Translations under genes and position numbers: made by a program | Shown: one piece after another, positions 45,620 to 54,781 of the stretch | Position numbering within the stretch: the stretch's first letter is position 1 | How the letters are laid out: the number at the start of each line of letters is the position of its first letter | Notes under the pieces: generated by a model | The model's input: the letters and a program-made list of their open reading frames with translations, nothing else | The model's database searches: none | Told to the model about the DNA's origin: nothing | From: CAVRAW01 sp963716135 | GTDB lineage: Bacteria > Planctomycetota > Planctomycetia > Pirellulales > JADZDJ01 | Assembly (NCBI GenBank): GCA_963716135.1 | Contig: OY970289.1 | Span: forward strand, 434,001 to 498,000 | Direction of reading: 5' to 3' | Length of the DNA: 64,000 nucleotides

Positions 45620-46849
45620 TCAATTCCGCAGCGATTTCACTTCCTGATAGATTTCCTCCGGGTGACGCTTGGGATCGTACTTGGCGATCACCCCAGCTTT
45701 TTCGAACTCAGGCCGCATGGAAACCGCGCGGCCGTAGCCGTTGTCGCTGATGGAGTCGTTCGAGAACGGTTGGAACGAAAAAATTCCATCGCTGCCGCGG
45801 ATGTGGCCATACCAATCACGTCCCGGGTTGAATTCCGAAACCGGTTTGCTCACCGATTCGTGACACCGCATGCAACTGGTGTGATCGACCTGGACGAAAC
45901 CGGCATCGTACTTGGCGGGCACGACATGAAAACTAGCTTCCGTGGTAGGAGCGTAGGTCTTCGAACCGTTCGAAGCTTCGCGCCAAACTTCACCGGCCGT
46001 CGATCGGAACTTCGTACTGGCGAGCAATTGGCCGACCAACTTGTTGTCGCCCAAGGGGGGCAGCGAATCGACCCCCATCGTTTGCGAGAACGTGCGCTTG
46101 GCCGGTTGATGATCGGCCAGCGTCAGCTCCTGCAACGCGATGGGCTGCTCCAAATGTTCAACCGCTTTCACCAGGTTCGGCTGATCCTGCCAATCGGGCC
46201 GAAGCTCCTTGATGCGATTGGCCAAGTCGGCGGCGTGCGGGAAGGGACGCATCACGTCCATATCCCAATAGCCGTACTCGCGGGTGCGCATGCGCATCTC
46301 GAAGGTGTAGGCGTAGCCGTCGGGGCCGGTCATCGCCAGCACTTCGCCGACAATCGCTCCTTTGGGAAAGGTCCAGGCGTAACCGGGCGAACTATCTCCG
46401 GGCAAATACTTGCGATACCACACGACGGGTCGCACTTCGCCGTTTTCATCGCGCGGCAACCACAAGAAACGAAACACTTCGACGCCCTGCACACGATGCA
46501 TTCCGGCCGGCTGCCCCCAGGGAAACTCCCGGTTGCCGTTTCCATACGGCTCCGAGCCATCGGCCGAGATGTTGTAGTAAGCAGAGTGAACACCCTGCAA
46601 ACCACCGGTGAAAAACTGATATGCCCGCGGCATTTCGCGTTCCGTGTAGAGAATCAGTCGCGGATCGTCGAGAATCTTCTGCAACTCGGGGTCGGCGACG
46701 CGGGGCAGCATTTTCCGTAATCGCTGCTCCTTCTCGGCCGACATCAATTGAACCGTCGCAGCCGGCGCTACGTCGGGCGTGGCCGGTTTAACGCTATCCT
46801 GCGTGTCGGTAATGCCCAGGGCCAGCAAGGCCATCAATAAGCTGTGCAT
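45620..46849 (-). CDS. exported protein with one c-type haem site
   Basis: A 409-residue protein, start ATG 46849, preceded by a perfect GGAGGAG Shine-Dalgarno. The short hydrophobic N-terminus (MHSLLMALLALGITDT) suggests export. A single CxxCH haem-attachment motif is C326-M-R-C329-H330 in 'VDHTSCMRCHESV'. The rest includes 'DDPRLILYTEREMPRAYQFF', 'VVWYRKYLPGDSSPGYAWTFPKGAIVGEVLAM' and 'GRDWYGHIRGSDGIFSF', which I do not match to a named enzyme. It is probably periplasmic and could be a planctomycete cytochrome-c-like redox protein. A terminator follows. Confidence 0.75.
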   Translation of the reverse strand: MHSLLMALLALGITDTQDSVKPATPDVAPAATVQLMSAEKEQRLRKMLPRVADPELQKILDDPRLILYTEREMPRAYQFFTGGLQGVHSAYYNISADGSEPYGNGNREFPWGQPAGMHRVQGVEVFRFLWLPRDENGEVRPVVWYRKYLPGDSSPGYAWTFPKGAIVGEVLAMTGPDGYAYTFEMRMRTREYGYWDMDVMRPFPHAADLANRIKELRPDWQDQPNLVKAVEHLEQPIALQELTLADHQPAKRTFSQTMGVDSLPPLGDNKLVGQLLASTKFRSTAGEVWREASNGSKTYAPTTEASFHVVPAKYDAGFVQVDHTSCMRCHESVSKPVSEFNPGRDWYGHIRGSDGIFSFQPFSNDSISDNGYGRAVSMRPEFEKAGVIAKYDPKRHPEEIYQEVKSLRN

Positions 46850-47334
46850 TTCTCTCCTCCTTACAAACGAACAACGAGCCGCCGGCCATGGCCGCCTCGA
46901 AAGGCTGCTACGTGTCAGGGCCGACAAAACAACGGGAGTCGCTGGCCGCCGGGCTTGCTTGCCGAAGCACCGGCGGGGAATTCAGGTGGGATGGTTTTGG
47001 TGGGTAGTGTTCAGGCGGGAGCAAGCAGTGACTCGGAACGCGCCGCAAAGTTTTTGCAGCTTGCCCGATGCCATCAAGGTTCCCGAAGCTAGCAGCGCAA
47101 AAAGCACGAACAAGCCCCCAGATGTAGCCGGGAGTTTGCTGCGCTGCCTAAGGCTCCCAAACTAATCTGCAGCCAATGTGAAGATGCGCAGCAATGACAA
47201 GCGCGCTAATGAATCGGCCGATGGGAGCTGTCAATTGAGAAAGCTACGGCGCGGAGTTAAGCGAACCGCTCGCGTAAGATTGATTTTCGATTCACCGAGT
47301 CAAATAGCAACGCGGACTGCGAGATTTATCTAGT
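46850..47334. other. intergenic region, no gene recognised
   Basis: About 485 bases between the haem-site gene and glpK, both on the minus strand. It must hold the promoter of the haem-site gene. No convincing coding frame, repeat or terminator hairpin for glpK is seen. Confidence 0.5.
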
Positions 47335-48840
47335 TTAACTTTTCCAATCGAGTGATCGCTGGACGGCCTTCTTCCAGTCCGCCATGCGCTCCACTCGGTC
47401 ACCCTTCGGCATCGCTGGTTTGAACTCCCGATCCAGCGCCCAGTTGCGGGCCACATCGGCGGTGTCTTTCCAAAAGCCGACGGCCAAGCCAGCCAGATAC
47501 GCTGCCCCGAGTGCCGTGGTTTCAGCGACCACGGGCCTGACCACGGGCACATCGAGCAGGTCGGCCTGGAACTGCATCAGGGCATTGTTGACGCTGGCGC
47601 CGCCGTCGACCTTCAACTGGGCTAACCGAATGCCAGCATCTTGTTCCATGGCATGCAGGACGTCGGCCGTTTGAAAGGCCATCGATTCCAGCGCAGCCCT
47701 GGCGATGTGCCCCGCCGTGCTGCCGCGGGTCAGTCCGAATATGGCCCCCCGGGCGTATTGATCCCAATGCGGGGCGCCGAGCCCGACGAAGGCCGGCACG
47801 AACACCACGCCGCCGGCATCGGGGACGGTGGCGGCGAGTTTTTCGACGTCGCTGCTGGCTTTGATCGCCTTCAGGCCATCGCGGAGCCATTGCACCACCG
47901 CGCCGGCGATGAATACCGAGCCTTCGAGGCAGTAGGTGGTTTTGCCGCCGATCTGCCAGCCGACCGTGGCCAGGAGCTTGTTGTTGGAATGCACCGGTTT
48001 GTGGCCGACGTTCAGGAGCATGAAGCAGCCGGTGCCGTAGGTATTCTTCGCGCTGCCGACGTCGAAGCAGGCCTGGCCGAAGGTGGCCGCTTGTTGATCG
48101 CCGGCGCAGCCGCTGATGGGAATCGCCTCGCCGAATAATTCGGGATCTGTTTCGCCATAGATTTCGCTCGAGGATCGCACGTCGGGCAGCATCGCGCGCG
48201 GCACGCCGAGGATTTTCAGCAGCTCGTCGTCCCACTGGAGCGTGTGCAGATTCAATAGCATTGTGCGGCTGGCGTTGGTCACGTCGGTCACGTGGCGTTT
48301 GCCGCCGGTCAATCGCCAGATGAGAAACGAATCGACCGTGCCGAACAGCACTTCGCCGCGGGCGGCGCGCTCGCGCAGGCCCGGCGTGGAGTCGAGGAGA
48401 TGCTTGATTTTGGTGCCGGAAAAGTAGGCGTCGATCACCAGCCCCGTTTTCTTTTGGACCAGTGGTTCCAGTCCGTCGGATTTCATTTGGTCGCAAATGG
48501 GCGCGCTGACGCGGCTTTGCCAGACGATCGCGTTGGCGACCGGCTTGCCGGTGGCGCGCTCCCAGAGGATCGTCGTTTCGCGCTGATTGGTGACGCCGAT
48601 GGCGGCAATGTCGCCGGGTGTGGCGCCGGCTTTCTTGATTGCGGCCCGCGCCACAGCCAGTTGGGAATCCCAGATCGATTCGGGGTCGTGCTCGACGATG
48701 CCCGGCGACGGCAGAATCTGCGGGAATTCTCGCTGGGCCGTCGCGGCGGGGCGCCCGTCGTGGGCGAACAAGATCGCACGGCTGGACGTGGTGCCTTGAT
48801 CGAGGGCCAGGACAAGTTTTTTGGCGGGCGACGTGTTCAT
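47335..48840 (-). CDS. glpK: glycerol kinase
   Basis: A 501-residue FGGY kinase phosphorylating glycerol to sn-glycerol-3-phosphate. Landmarks are 'LALDQGTTSSRAI' (ATP), 'IAAIGVTNQRETTILWERATGKP', 'VWQSRVSAPICD', 'GTKIKHLLDS', 'GTVDSFLIWRLTGGKRHVTDVTNASRTML', 'ISGCAGDQQAATFGQ', 'KNTYGTGCF' and 'LKVDGGASVNNALMQFQADLL'. Start ATG 48840 overlaps the glpD stop as ATGA, so it is translationally coupled. No glycerol facilitator is present in the window. Confidence 0.96.
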   Translation of the reverse strand: MNTSPAKKLVLALDQGTTSSRAILFAHDGRPAATAQREFPQILPSPGIVEHDPESIWDSQLAVARAAIKKAGATPGDIAAIGVTNQRETTILWERATGKPVANAIVWQSRVSAPICDQMKSDGLEPLVQKKTGLVIDAYFSGTKIKHLLDSTPGLRERAARGEVLFGTVDSFLIWRLTGGKRHVTDVTNASRTMLLNLHTLQWDDELLKILGVPRAMLPDVRSSSEIYGETDPELFGEAIPISGCAGDQQAATFGQACFDVGSAKNTYGTGCFMLLNVGHKPVHSNNKLLATVGWQIGGKTTYCLEGSVFIAGAVVQWLRDGLKAIKASSDVEKLAATVPDAGGVVFVPAFVGLGAPHWDQYARGAIFGLTRGSTAGHIARAALESMAFQTADVLHAMEQDAGIRLAQLKVDGGASVNNALMQFQADLLDVPVVRPVVAETTALGAAYLAGLAVGFWKDTADVARNWALDREFKPAMPKGDRVERMADWKKAVQRSLDWKS

Positions 48841-50380
48841 GGCAAGACTTTCTTCCCGAAATGATTGGCCAGTCGATCGGCGGTTGCGTTTACCGCTGCG
48901 GATTTTTCGGCTGGGGTCAGCTTGCCGGCTTCGACCATCAAATCGGCCAGTTGTTCCAAATAAGCTCTCCGCAGCGCCGGATGATACAAGAGCATCAATC
49001 GCCGCTCGACGAGATCGTCCAGGGTCGTGACCCACTGGTTTTGGATCACGCGCTTCACGACATCCAGCGGGATTTCCAAGGTGGAGAAGCCCGACGCGGA
49101 TGTCGCCACCAGCGTCGGTTCATTTTCGGTGATGGGCCGATCTTTGGAATCGGCGGTTCGCGGGAGGCCGACATGCTCGAGAATCTCGTCGGCCGCCTCT
49201 TCGGCCAGGGAGCGGCAGGTGGTCAGCTTGCCGCCGATGATCGAATACAGCGGCACCGCGCAGTTCGGATTGGGCTCCATCCAGTGCCGCCGTGTGACCG
49301 CCGCTGGCACCGTGGCATCGGAATACGGCAGCGGCCGCACGCCGGCGTAATGCATTGCGACGTCGGCGAGCGTGAGCCCCAAATCGGGGAACACTTCGTT
49401 CACGGCGGCAACCAGGTATTCCAACTCGCGCGGCGTGGCCACGGCGGTGGCGGGATCGCCTTCAAACGGTTCGTCGGTCGTGCCGATCAACGTGCCGTTG
49501 ACAAATGGCAGAATGAAAATCGGCCGCCCGTCGCCGGCTTCGGTGTAGACCGCCCGGCTGCCGAGCAATTGCTGCAGCATGGTGTTACCTGTCACGAAGT
49601 GGCTTCCCTTGGTGCCGCCCATCAGGCGCTTCGATTCGACGCCCAGCAGTTTGAGCGTGTGATCGACCCAGGCGCCGGTGGCGTTCACGATGAGCGACGG
49701 TTGAAGTTCGCAAGCGTCACCCGGCGCAGCTTGCCGCGAACGCTCACCGTGGTGCCCTGCAACGTGGCCTCGTGATAGGTGAGCAGTCGGAACTCGGTGC
49801 CGCGCTGTGCTGCAAGACGCCGCGCATCGTCGAATAGCGCCAGGGTGAATCGCTCGGGAAACACCACCTGGGCATCAGAAAAAGCGCAGACCCAGGGATA
49901 CTTTGCCGGATCGACCGGAACGACTTCCACGTCGCCCGCGTGGTACGAGCGATGCTTCGGCAGCGTGGGATCGCGGGCATAGTTGTCGTACAACCAGAGA
50001 CCGAAGCGCACCGTCCACAGGCCGCGGTGCATCACTTTCCCGGGATGCGGTTTGTCTTTCATGCCCAAGAACCGCCGCGCGGCGGACATCAATCCGCCGA
50101 AGCGATTTCGTACGGGAATGAACAGCCGCAACGGTCGCACGAACTGCGGCGCCAGGCGTAGTAAACGGGTGCGTTCGCCGAGCGCTTCGCGGACCAGGGA
50201 AAAATCGCCGTATTCCAGATAGCGCAGCCCGCCGTGAATCAATCGCGAGGAATACGCCGTGGCTCCGTAGGCGATGTCGTGCGTATCGACGACCACCACG
50301 CCGACGCCGTTGAGCGCCAATTCGCGGGCCAGCGCGGCGCCGTTGATGCCGGCGCCGAGAATCAAAACAGATGCAGGCAT
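48837..50380 (-). CDS. glpD: glycerol-3-phosphate dehydrogenase, FAD-dependent (frame break)
   Basis: Oxidises sn-glycerol-3-phosphate to DHAP, passing electrons to the quinone pool (menaquinone here, consistent with the mqn cluster). The FAD Rossmann is 'LILGAGINGAALARELALNG'. Then 'GATAYSSRLIHGGLRYLEYGDF', 'KLLGVESKRLMGGTKGSH', 'TLIGTTDEPFEGDP' and 'YSIIGGKLTTCRSLAEEA' are GlpD signatures. One base is missing near 49710; TLA-ELQPSLIVNATGAW is restored by adding it. Corrected length about 514 aa. It lies 9 nt after gdpD and overlaps glpK. Confidence 0.94.
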
Positions 50381-50389
50381 GGCAGTTGA

Positions 50390-51145
50390 TTATCCGCGCA
50401 ACTGCTCGCGAAGCCAGCCCGGCTTGTTCGTGGTGATGCCCTCGACGCCGAAATTGATCAATCGCCGCGCCAGCATGGGATCGTCGACGGTCCAGGCGCA
50501 AACTCGCAATCCGGCCGCATTCGCCCGCCGAACAAGATCGGCATCGATCGGTCCTTTGGCGTCGAGATCGAGCCCATCAAGGTTTGCCTCGACCGCTTCG
50601 CGCAGGATTTCGTCGAGCGGCCGAATCCAATCGCTCGAGTTTTCTTTGCGGGCAACGACCCAGTAGGCGGGGCATTGCGGGAGGGCGCGTTTGATGGCGG
50701 CGACGACCGGCAACTGAAGACAAATGGGGACGATCTGATCACTTGCTAAGCCGCAAGCGGAAATTGCGCGGGCGAGTTCGGGAACGACGTCCACGCCGCA
50801 TTTCACTTCGACATAGAAGCGTTTCCCAGGCGGGACGGTGGCGAGCATTTCGTCGAGCGTGGCGATGCGCTCGCCGGTGAATTGCGGCGCCTTCCAGGAA
50901 CCGACGTCGAGCTGGCGAAGCTCGTTGAAAGAAAGATCGCTGACGCGCCGATCAACGCCCGCCGTGCGCTTCAGGGTGTCGTCGTGGATGCAGACGATCT
51001 GAGCGTCGCGGCTCAAAAAGAAATCCGCCTCGATGGCATCCGCCCCTTCCTGCCAGGCCAAGTTGGCGGCGGCGCGAGTATTCTCCGGCGCCAGAAACGA
51101 GGAGCCACGATGGGCGATAATTTCCACGGCATCCCTGCGTCGCAT
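50390..51145 (-). CDS. glycerophosphodiester phosphodiesterase
   Basis: A 251-residue GDPD-family enzyme releasing sn-glycerol-3-phosphate from glycerophosphodiesters. The TIM-barrel signature is 'EIIAHRGSSFLAPENT' (H12, E21), then 'IEADFFLSRDAQIVCIHDDTLKRT' with the second catalytic His, and 'FYVEVKCG' (metal Glu). No signal peptide, so cytoplasmic (UgpQ-like). It is the first gene of gdpD-glpD-glpK, which together turn lipid head-group remnants into DHAP. The 19-mer TTGCTAAGCCGCAAGCGGA lies inside it and codes part of SACGLASD. Confidence 0.93.
   Translation of the reverse strand: MRRRDAVEIIAHRGSSFLAPENTRAAANLAWQEGADAIEADFFLSRDAQIVCIHDDTLKRTAGVDRRVSDLSFNELRQLDVGSWKAPQFTGERIATLDEMLATVPPGKRFYVEVKCGVDVVPELARAISACGLASDQIVPICLQLPVVAAIKRALPQCPAYWVVARKENSSDWIRPLDEILREAVEANLDGLDLDAKGPIDADLVRRANAAGLRVCAWTVDDPMLARRLINFGVEGITTNKPGWLREQLRG
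50743..50761. repeat. TTGCTAAGCCGCAAGCGGA repeat, intragenic copy
   Basis: Identical 19-mer to 29120-29138, here within the gdpD reading frame and contributing residues of 'SACGLASD' without disrupting it. Confidence 0.8.
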
Positions 51146-51195
51146 GGAGCATCAAAAAAGCCAGCGCGCGATTGATCAAAGAAGTCTTGCGCAAC

Positions 51196-51858
51196 TTACT
51201 TCTTCTTGAGCACTTTTTGCAAGTAGACCACGTTGGCTCGCACGCCTTCCAGACCGGGATTGATCTTTAGCGCGTGGCGGAAATTGTCAAGCGCCGCTTG
51301 CTGCTCGCCCAGTTGCAAAAGGCACTGGCCCAAACCGGCCGCGGCGCCGAAATGGAACGGGTTGAGCTCCAAGGTGCGCCGGCAATCGGCGATCGATTCG
51401 GCGAATCGGCCGACGGCAAACAGCGCGATGGCCCGTTGATTCCAAGCTTCGGCCAGGCGGCCGTTTTCGTCGATCAGCTTCGCGGCGGCCACCCGGGCGG
51501 CATCGTGCTTCTCGGCGGCGTTGAGGGCGATAATCCGGTTGAGTTGTTGTTGCTGCGCCCAGCTTCCGTCGCGGCACCAGACGGCGCGAATCGAGGTTTC
51601 TGCGATGCCGCGCACGCCGCGGTCGGAATCGATCAAGGCCCGCCCCAGAACGGTGTTTGAGGCATAGTCGGCGATGGCTCCCAAGGCCAAAACGGCGGCC
51701 CGGCGAGCCCAGCGCGAGCGATGCGAAGTCAAACGTTCCAATGTGGCCGTGTTGTACCGCTGCGCCACCCGGTGGACGAAAGCGGCATGATCGCGGTCGG
51801 CCAGGAATTGATCGTATAGCTCCGTCAAAACAGGCCGACGAATGGCTGATTCACCCAT
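51196..51858 (-). CDS. HEAT/TPR repeat scaffold protein
   Basis: 220 residues. The N-terminal part ('RWARRAAVLALGAIADYASNTVLGRALIDSDRGVRGIAET') looks like HEAT repeats. The C-terminal half ('AAEKHDAARVAAAKLIDENGRLAEAWNQRAIALFAVGRFAESIADCRRTLELNPFHFGAAAGLGQCLLQLGEQQAALDNFRHALKINP') is two to three TPRs. It probably mediates protein contacts. No signal peptide. Divergent from the STN-like gene at 52094 and 50 nt before gdpD in the same direction, so it could head that operon. Confidence 0.8.
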   Translation of the reverse strand: MGESAIRRPVLTELYDQFLADRDHAAFVHRVAQRYNTATLERLTSHRSRWARRAAVLALGAIADYASNTVLGRALIDSDRGVRGIAETSIRAVWCRDGSWAQQQQLNRIIALNAAEKHDAARVAAAKLIDENGRLAEAWNQRAIALFAVGRFAESIADCRRTLELNPFHFGAAAGLGQCLLQLGEQQAALDNFRHALKINPGLEGVRANVVYLQKVLKKK

Positions 51859-52093
51859 GACCCGTGCTCCAGCGAAGTCGCTCTAGCGAGGTGAAGTGCT
51901 TCAGAGTCCCACAACAGACGCGGCATGCCAGGCCCGCTTCGGTCGCCGCCGCGGTCGGCCCCTGCCCGACCGCCACCGGCATGCTCAATTGCCAGCCGCG
52001 AGAATTCACGGCTACAGCTTCCAGTGTAATTACGGGTTGGGCGAGGTTAAACTAAATGTGAGGCGGGCAGGGAAAAAATCTTGGGTAATTTTC
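51859..52093. other. divergent intergenic region
   Basis: About 235 bases between divergent genes that should hold two promoters. Nothing further recognised. Confidence 0.4.
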
Positions 52094-53126
52094 ATGGCCG
52101 CAGCGCAACAACGCGGAAAGCGGGCGCTGGTGGGCCTTGTTTGGGGGGCGATTGCGGCCACGGTGCTGCTGGGGCAGCCCGGCCTGGCCAGCGCCGAAGA
52201 TCCCTGGCTCGCGGGGGAGCCGCTACAAGAGGCTCTATCGCGAAAGGTGACGGTCGTTTGGTCGAACATTCCCGTTCGCACGGCCGTGGCGGGGCTTTGC
52301 CAATCGCAGAAATTGGCGCTGGTGCTCGATCGCCGGATCGATCCCGACCGGAAAATCGAGTTGTCGCTCGATGATGTGCCCTTATCGGAGGCCCTTGATC
52401 GAATCGCGGCGCATCTGAACTCCGCCACGACAATGCTGGGGCCGGTCGCCTACGTTGGCCCCGCGGAAACGGCCGGAAAACTGCGACAAGTGGCTGCGTT
52501 GCGGCGAATGGATGCCGAGAAGCTGCCGGCGTCATCGTGCGCAGCCTGGTCAAAAGCGGAGCCGTGGAAATGGGAAGATCTGGCCGCGCCGCGCGATCTA
52601 TTGCGCGATCTTGCCGAAAAAAGCGGGCTGAAAATTGAGGGCATCGAGCAGGTGCCGGCCGATTTGTGGGCCCGCGCCGATCTGCCGCCGCTGGCGCTGC
52701 CGGAGCGCCTCACGCTGCTTTTGGCGCAATTCGATCTGACCTACGAACCATCGGCCGACGGCAAATCGATTCGGCTGGTCGCGTTTCCCGATCAGGCGAC
52801 GCTGGACCGCACTGCGCCAGTTATCGCGCCCGCGCAGAAGATCGAAAAGCCGGGGCATCGCACGATTACCACTGCGGGCAAGAAAGTTTACTCGCTGCAA
52901 GTGGAGCTGCCGGTGGGGCAACTTTTGCAATCGCTGGGCCCGCGAATGGGAATGGAAATCCACGTCGACAAGGAAGCGATTGCTGCGGCCGGAAAATCGC
53001 TGGACACTAAAGTGAAAATCGACGTGAAAGACGTCGACGCCGATGAGCTTCTGCGGGCGGTGCTGGAGCCGGCGGGCCTGACGTTTGCGCAAGGACAACT
53101 CGGTCGACGTGCACCCTAAGAATTAG
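52094..53126 (+). CDS. secreted protein with STN-like domains (frame break at 3' end)
   Basis: About 343 residues. Signal peptide MAAAQQRGKRALVGLVWGAI…GLASA|EDPW, start ATG 52094. Two repeats of a secretin/TonB short N-terminal (STN)-like βαβ unit are suggested: 'SNIPVRTAVAGLCQSQKLALVLDRRIDPDRKIELSLDDVPLSEALDRIAAHL' and, near the end, 'LLQSLGPRMGMEIHVDK … VKIDVKDVDADELLRAVLEPAGLTF'. No secretin barrel is present. The last codons need one GC restored near 53089, giving LTFARKDNSVDVHPKN and the stop at 53124-53126. Role unknown, probably periplasmic. Confidence 0.7.
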
Positions 53127-53134
53127 CCGCCGCT

Positions 53135-54451
53135 TCAGCCCGCGCTGGTCAGTTCCCTCTCCACGTCGGGCTTCAGGCTAGCCGCCTCGGCACGATCGGA
53201 TTGCGCCTTTGACTGTTCGCCCAGACGGCCGTACGCCAAGCTGCGGTTGTAATAGGCTTCGGCGTACTTGGGATCCAAGCGGATGGCCTCGGAGTACGAA
53301 TCGACCGCCTCGCGCCACCTGCCCGCGCGGGCCAGCGCGATTCCACGTTTGAAATAGTGCGCCGGATTGTGCGGATCGTTGCGAATTGCTTGATCGAAAT
53401 CGAGGACCGCCTTCCGCGGTTCGTCGATCATCAAATAGGCCAATCCGCGGTTCACGTAGGCCGGCACAAATCGGCCGTCGTTGCGGAGCGCGACGGCATA
53501 GGTGTTGATCGCCTGCAGCCATTTTTGTTGCCGTGCCAAGGCCAGGCCTTTCCAGAGCTCGGGCCGGGGATCGTCGTAGATGATGGCGGAGGCTTCGTCG
53601 AAATCGTTCCAAGCAATGCCATACTCACCTTTGTAGAACCAGACGATGCCGCGGCGCAAAAAGGTTTCCGGATCGTCGGGATTCAGCCGCAGCGAGGTGG
53701 TGAACGCATCGATGGCGTCGTCGTAATGCTCCAGCATTCGATTGGCCACGCCGAGATAAAAATAGGCGACCGCCATATCTTTATCCTCGGGTTTCAACTT
53801 GATCGCTTCGTCCAAGTGCTGGATCGCTTCGTCGTATTTATCTTGTGCGATGAGATCGCGGGCCTCGGCGATTTTTTCTTGTGCGGGCGTATAGCTGGGC
53901 AGCTCCGACTGAGTTGACTGGGCTGCTTCGCCGGGTGTTTGTTCGGAGGGCCGGGTGGGCTCCGGTTCCTCGAACGGATTTCGTTGGGCCGGCGGCCGTT
54001 CGCCAGGTCCCGGCTTGGCGGGCTCGGTGGACGGGGGCGCCGATGGTTCGGTGGAAGGGGCCGGAGAGGGCTCCGTGGATGGCGCTGCGGAAGGCTCGGT
54101 CGAGGGCGCCGGCGAGGGCTTTTCTTCCGGATTGTTTTCAAACGGATTCTCGCCCTTCGGCGGGACTTGATTTGCCGGCTCGCCGGGAGCCGCCGGCGAC
54201 GGTTGGGGATTCGATGGCTCCTCGGAGGGAGTTTCGGCCGGCTTTGTTTCCGACGACTTGTTGTCCGATGGCTTTTCCATTTCCTGCTGGTTCGCATCGG
54301 AAGTCGATGGCTCAGCGGGGGCGGGCTCTAACGGCTGCGCGAAGACCCTCGGCGAAGCGATAATGCAAAGCAAAAACGCTCCACAAACGACTGCCGCGAT
54401 ACTCGCCACCCAAGCGTGCCGATTGCATTTAGCGTGCCGATTGCATTTCAT
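53135..54451 (-). CDS. exported TPR protein with Pro/Ser/Glu-rich linker
   Basis: 438 residues, start ATG 54451 (MKCNRHAKCNRHAWVASIAA). The signal peptide ends near 'SPRVFA|QPLEP'. A long low-complexity linker follows, with repeated 'PAPSTEPS'-like units (about 40-180), then five to six TPRs ('IAQDKYDEAIQHLDEAIKLKPED', 'HYDDAIDAFTTSLRLNPDD', 'WREAVDSYSEAIRLDPKYAEAYYNRSLAYGRLG'). It is a periplasmic scaffold in appearance. An 18-bp perfect tandem duplication encodes the doubled KCNRHA at the N-terminus. The signal-like region follows that duplication, so an ATG further in is impossible without losing it. Confidence 0.8.
   Translation of the reverse strand: MKCNRHAKCNRHAWVASIAAVVCGAFLLCIIASPRVFAQPLEPAPAEPSTSDANQQEMEKPSDNKSSETKPAETPSEEPSNPQPSPAAPGEPANQVPPKGENPFENNPEEKPSPAPSTEPSAAPSTEPSPAPSTEPSAPPSTEPAKPGPGERPPAQRNPFEEPEPTRPSEQTPGEAAQSTQSELPSYTPAQEKIAEARDLIAQDKYDEAIQHLDEAIKLKPEDKDMAVAYFYLGVANRMLEHYDDAIDAFTTSLRLNPDDPETFLRRGIVWFYKGEYGIAWNDFDEASAIIYDDPRPELWKGLALARQQKWLQAINTYAVALRNDGRFVPAYVNRGLAYLMIDEPRKAVLDFDQAIRNDPHNPAHYFKRGIALARAGRWREAVDSYSEAIRLDPKYAEAYYNRSLAYGRLGEQSKAQSDRAEAASLKPDVERELTSAG
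54413..54448. repeat. perfect 18-bp tandem duplication
   Basis: AGCGTGCCGATTGCATTT occurs twice head to tail (54413-54430, 54431-54448), encoding the repeated KCNRHA at the start of the TPR protein. A recent-looking replication slippage. Confidence 0.9.
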
Positions 54452-54748
54452 GGATCGCATCCGAATTGGAACCGATGTGAAGGCGGCGGCCGCGATCCTT
54501 CGCCGCAACGCACGCGGGGTAGACTTGGCCCTTCCAAAGCTGGGCCAGTGGTTTGCCCTCCCAAGATGGCGGGCAATTTTCAGTATAATCAGACGGGCCA
54601 AAGCAAGGGCATGGCCGCGTTGCGCGGCAGAAGAATCCCGGCCGGATAGACGCTACAACCGGAACTGGGCCCTGCTAGATGCAGGCTGGAATCGAGCGCG
54701 GGCGGAGATCAAAGCCCGCTGGCAGACAGCGATTCGCCCTTTGCCAAG

Positions 54749-54768
54749 CTCTCCCCTCGAGGGGAGAG
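54749..54768. repeat. perfect 20-bp palindrome
   Basis: CTCTCCCCTCGAGGGGAGAG, a perfect dyad 14 nt after the stop of the thioredoxin/YHS gene (minus strand). No T-tract, so not a standard terminator. A related element, with the same AACTCCTCTCCC flank, is at 10790. Confidence 0.75.
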
Positions 54769-54781
54769 GAGTTCTTGCAAC

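Noticed and set aside
54749..54768. Rho-independent terminator
   Set aside because: Perfect dyad but no T-tract on either side, and the same element occurs in non-coding DNA at 10790.
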